From JBDTCS01 sp039923455 (lineage in GTDB: Bacteria > Bacteroidota > Ignavibacteria > Palsa-1295): 8,109 nt of DNA. This document shows, piece by piece, positions 5,914-8,109 of the stretch (within the stretch, counting starts at the first letter, position 1; the number at the start of each line of letters is the position of its first letter). A model generated the notes under the pieces. It was not told the DNA's origin, made no database searches, and worked only from the letters and a program-made list of their open reading frames with translations. A program made the position numbers and the translations under genes. The stretch is taken from assembly GCA_039923455.1 (NCBI GenBank), contig JBDTCS010000106.1, positions 1-8,109 on the forward strand, read 5' to 3'.

Positions 5914-7380
5914 ATGCACACCAACCTTATTATTTTCGGAGCAGGCGGAGACCTTACCCAGCGAAAGCTTATTCCAGCGCTTTACAACACATTTCGAAAA
6001 GGTAGCCTTCCGAAGGACATCTCGATCCTTGGAGTTTCTCGGGAAGCTCTTGATGATGCTTCCTTTCGGGCTAACCTGAAATCTGCGGCGATCCAAAATC
6101 TGCCTAATGAATTTACCGAGGAATCTTGGAGTGCATTTGAACAGCTGCTCTCCTATCAAAAGAGCGACTTTACAAAGGCCGAAGACTATGGTCTGCTCGA
6201 ACAACGCCTGACTGGTGCGGGTCAGCCGGCAGGAAATCGCATTTATTATCTCGCAACTGCTACACGCTTCTTTTGTGAGATCGTTTCGCAATTGGGCGAT
6301 TTGAAAATGCTGACGGAATCTCCCGACACCGGCTACCGTCGGATCATTATTGAAAAGCCATTCGGAAGTGATCTAAGCTCCGCAAAGGAGCTAACAAAAC
6401 GCCTACACACGGACGCGAAGGAAAGCCAGATCTATCGGATCGATCACTTCTTGGGTAAAGAAACCGTTCAGAATATTTTGGTCTTTCGATTTGCCAATGC
6501 GATCTTCGAGCCACTTTGGAATCGAAATTATATTGACCACATTCAAATCACCGTTGCCGAAACACTGGGCGTCGGTCATCGCGCGGGTTACTATGACCAA
6601 GCCGGAGCCCTTCGCGACATGTTTCAGAATCACTTGCTGCAATTGTTAACGCTCGTTGCGATGGAGCCACCTGCTGCGCTGAGTGCAGATTTGCTTCGTG
6701 ATGAAAAAGTAAAAGTGCTCACTTCGCTACATCCCATTACCGCGGATACAAACGCGACGGAGACAGTACGCGCACAATACGAAGGTTACCGGTCGGAAGA
6801 AGGCGTCGATCCAAATTCTTCCACGGAAACATTTGCAGCAATTCGACTCTTCATTGATAATTGGCGTTGGCAAGGGGTGCCATTCTATTTGCGCTCCGGA
6901 AAAATGTTGAAGGAAAAAGTCTCGGAGATCGTCGTACAATTTCGTAGTGTTCCGCTTCAGCTTTTAGGCGCACCATCAGATCCGCAAAAGCTTCCGCCGA
7001 ACCGATTGAGTATTTGCATTCAACCTGACGAGGGATGCCAACTCGAGTTCGTTGCCAAAGTACCGGAAAAGGACAAAGAAATGCGCGCAGTGAACATGGA
7101 TTTTAACTATCGCGATACGTTTGGTGCTACTTCTATCCCGGAAGCGTATGAGCAGTTGTTACTGAATGTGCTGCAAGGTGATGCAACACTTTTTGCTCGC
7201 AACGATGAGGTTGATCTCGCTTGGAAATTTATTGATAGCATCCGGACTGCTTGGGATAGTGGATCCGGCGCACCAATCAAAACGTACGCGCAAGGCACCT
7301 GGGGACCGCAGGAAGCGCTCGACCTAATTGAAAAAGATTACCGCGAATGGATACGCGCTTGCACCGCAAAAAGTGAATAG
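5914..7380 (+). CDS. zwf: Glucose-6-phosphate 1-dehydrogenase
   Basis: This 488-residue enzyme oxidises glucose 6-phosphate to 6-phosphogluconolactone, the first step of the oxidative pentose phosphate pathway, in the cytoplasm. The N-terminal Rossmann fold carries the dinucleotide motif FGAGGDLTQRK (8-18). Arg43 in GVSRE sits where Leuconostoc mesenteroides Arg46 contacts the 2'-phosphate of NADP, which favours NADP use (inferred). EKPFG (147-151, Lys148), the signature RIDHFLGKE (175-183, Asp177 and His178) and the catalytic His240 in FQNH fall at the same numbers as in the Leuconostoc enzyme. The length (486 there) also agrees, so the start at 5914 and the full reading frame are well supported. 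No Shine-Dalgarno sequence precedes the ATG. The gene ends inside the start of pgl, which encodes the next enzyme. The palindromic leader upstream may regulate both genes. I see no truncation or missing active-site residue. Confidence 0.98.
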   Translation: MHTNLIIFGAGGDLTQRKLIPALYNTFRKGSLPKDISILGVSREALDDASFRANLKSAAIQNLPNEFTEESWSAFEQLLSYQKSDFTKAEDYGLLEQRLTGAGQPAGNRIYYLATATRFFCEIVSQLGDLKMLTESPDTGYRRIIIEKPFGSDLSSAKELTKRLHTDAKESQIYRIDHFLGKETVQNILVFRFANAIFEPLWNRNYIDHIQITVAETLGVGHRAGYYDQAGALRDMFQNHLLQLLTLVAMEPPAALSADLLRDEKVKVLTSLHPITADTNATETVRAQYEGYRSEEGVDPNSSTETFAAIRLFIDNWRWQGVPFYLRSGKMLKEKVSEIVVQFRSVPLQLLGAPSDPQKLPPNRLSICIQPDEGCQLEFVAKVPEKDKEMRAVNMDFNYRDTFGATSIPEAYEQLLLNVLQGDATLFARNDEVDLAWKFIDSIRTAWDSGSGAPIKTYAQGTWGPQEALDLIEKDYREWIRACTAKSE

Positions 7381-8107
7381 CGTTCTAAAGCAACGGCGTG
7401 TCTATCGCGATCCGACCGAGTTAGCGCAGGCCACGGCGGAGCTGATAGCTCAGAATATTCTTAACTCGATCTTCGAGCGAGGTATCTGTTACATCGCTTT
7501 TTCCGGTGGTGAGACTCCGAGAACAGCCTATCGCATCTTATCAGAGAATCCCAGAGGAGTGGGCATAGATTGGAACAAGGTTCAGATCTATTTTGTCGAC
7601 GAGCGCATGGTGCCACCAAACGATACGGAGAGCAACTTTCTTATGGTCGAGCAAGAGTTGTTATCGCGCATCAAGATTCCGCAACAGAATATTCATCGCA
7701 TACACGGAGAGCTTGACGCAAAGCAAGCCGGTGATTTGTACGATCAGGAATTGCGAGTCGCTTTTGTGAATGCAACTCCAAAGTTTGACCTTATTCTGCT
7801 TGGCGTAGGTGAAGACGGACATACTGCATCACTGTTCCCTGGCACAGATGCGCTTCACGCAACACAACAATTTGCAGTCGCTAATTTTGTGCCAGCAAAA
7901 AAATCTTGGAGAGTTACGTTTACGCTTCCGGTGATCAACAATGCTCGTAACATAATATTTTTGGTTTCCGGAGTTGCAAAGTCACAAATCATTTCCACAC
8001 TATCGCGTTCGATGCCGGATGACCAACTACTACCTGCCTCACTGATCCATCCAACCACCGGCAACCTCGAGTGGATGTTGGATGCTGAAGCTGCCTCGCT
8101 CTTGTGA
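7373..8107 (+). CDS. pgl: 6-phosphogluconolactonase (SOL/DevB family)
   Basis: This 244-residue cytoplasmic enzyme hydrolyses 6-phosphogluconolactone, the zwf product, to 6-phosphogluconate. Family motifs are FSGGETP (Ser44-Pro49, phosphate/substrate binding), FVDERMVPPNDTESNF, and LGVGEDGHTASLFPG with the conserved His150 proposed as catalytic base. The C-terminal part has the family's WRVTFTLPVINNAR and LVSG stretches. I chose the GTG at 7373 because it overlaps the zwf stop by 8 bases (GTGAATAG), a common arrangement for translational coupling, and gives the usual family length. An in-frame TTG at 7328 would overlap zwf by 53 bases and add 15 residues with no sign of conservation. No ribosome binding site is visible, which fits reinitiation after zwf. 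The gene is complete, with its TGA at 8105-8107, two bases from the window end, so any following operon gene such as gnd cannot be seen. Confidence 0.95.
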   Translation: MNSVLKQRRVYRDPTELAQATAELIAQNILNSIFERGICYIAFSGGETPRTAYRILSENPRGVGIDWNKVQIYFVDERMVPPNDTESNFLMVEQELLSRIKIPQQNIHRIHGELDAKQAGDLYDQELRVAFVNATPKFDLILLGVGEDGHTASLFPGTDALHATQQFAVANFVPAKKSWRVTFTLPVINNARNIIFLVSGVAKSQIISTLSRSMPDDQLLPASLIHPTTGNLEWMLDAEAASLL

Positions 8108-8109
8108 TC

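Noticed and set aside
5834..6079. Small open frame of 81 codons starting in the zwf leader
   Set aside because: Two thirds of it lies in another frame of zwf, it has no recognisable domain, and its composition looks like a shadow of zwf.

Overview
The window is compact bacterial DNA of intermediate GC content holding six complete protein genes: two on the minus strand (positions 80-2208) and four on the plus strand (2564-8107). I see no rRNA, tRNA, CRISPR array, insertion sequence, phage gene or truncated gene. None of the six chosen starts has a convincing Shine-Dalgarno sequence. One upstream region also carries a near-match to the TTTG / TAnnTTTG promoter of Bacteroidota. Together these hint, weakly, at a member of Bacteroidota or a related phylum; nothing here fixes the taxonomy.

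The left part is a minus-strand pair: an exported serine hydrolase of the beta-lactamase/class C PBP fold (832-2208), then a HAD phosphatase resembling the pyrimidine nucleotidase YjjG (80-754), 77 bp apart. A spacer of about 355 bp (2209-2563) separates this pair from the divergent plus-strand genes. It holds a candidate promoter for the hydrolase and a cluster of overlapping inverted repeats just upstream of the plus-strand genes.

The right part concerns glucose. An 813-residue cytoplasmic-type GH15 glucoamylase (2564-5005) is followed after 36 bp by a YihX-like HAD phosphatase (5042-5662). A 251-bp spacer with two palindromes follows, then glucose-6-phosphate dehydrogenase zwf (5914-7380) and 6-phosphogluconolactonase pgl (7373-8107), which overlap by 8 bases. 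Read together, these genes suggest a route from stored or imported alpha-glucan to free glucose and, after a kinase step not encoded here, into the oxidative pentose phosphate pathway with NADPH production.

The enzymes belong to known families and their key residues are intact. I found no clear evidence of an undescribed system. The points most worth checking are the overlapping inverted repeats upstream of the glucoamylase, the palindromic zwf leader, and the role of the HAD phosphatase tied to the glucoamylase.
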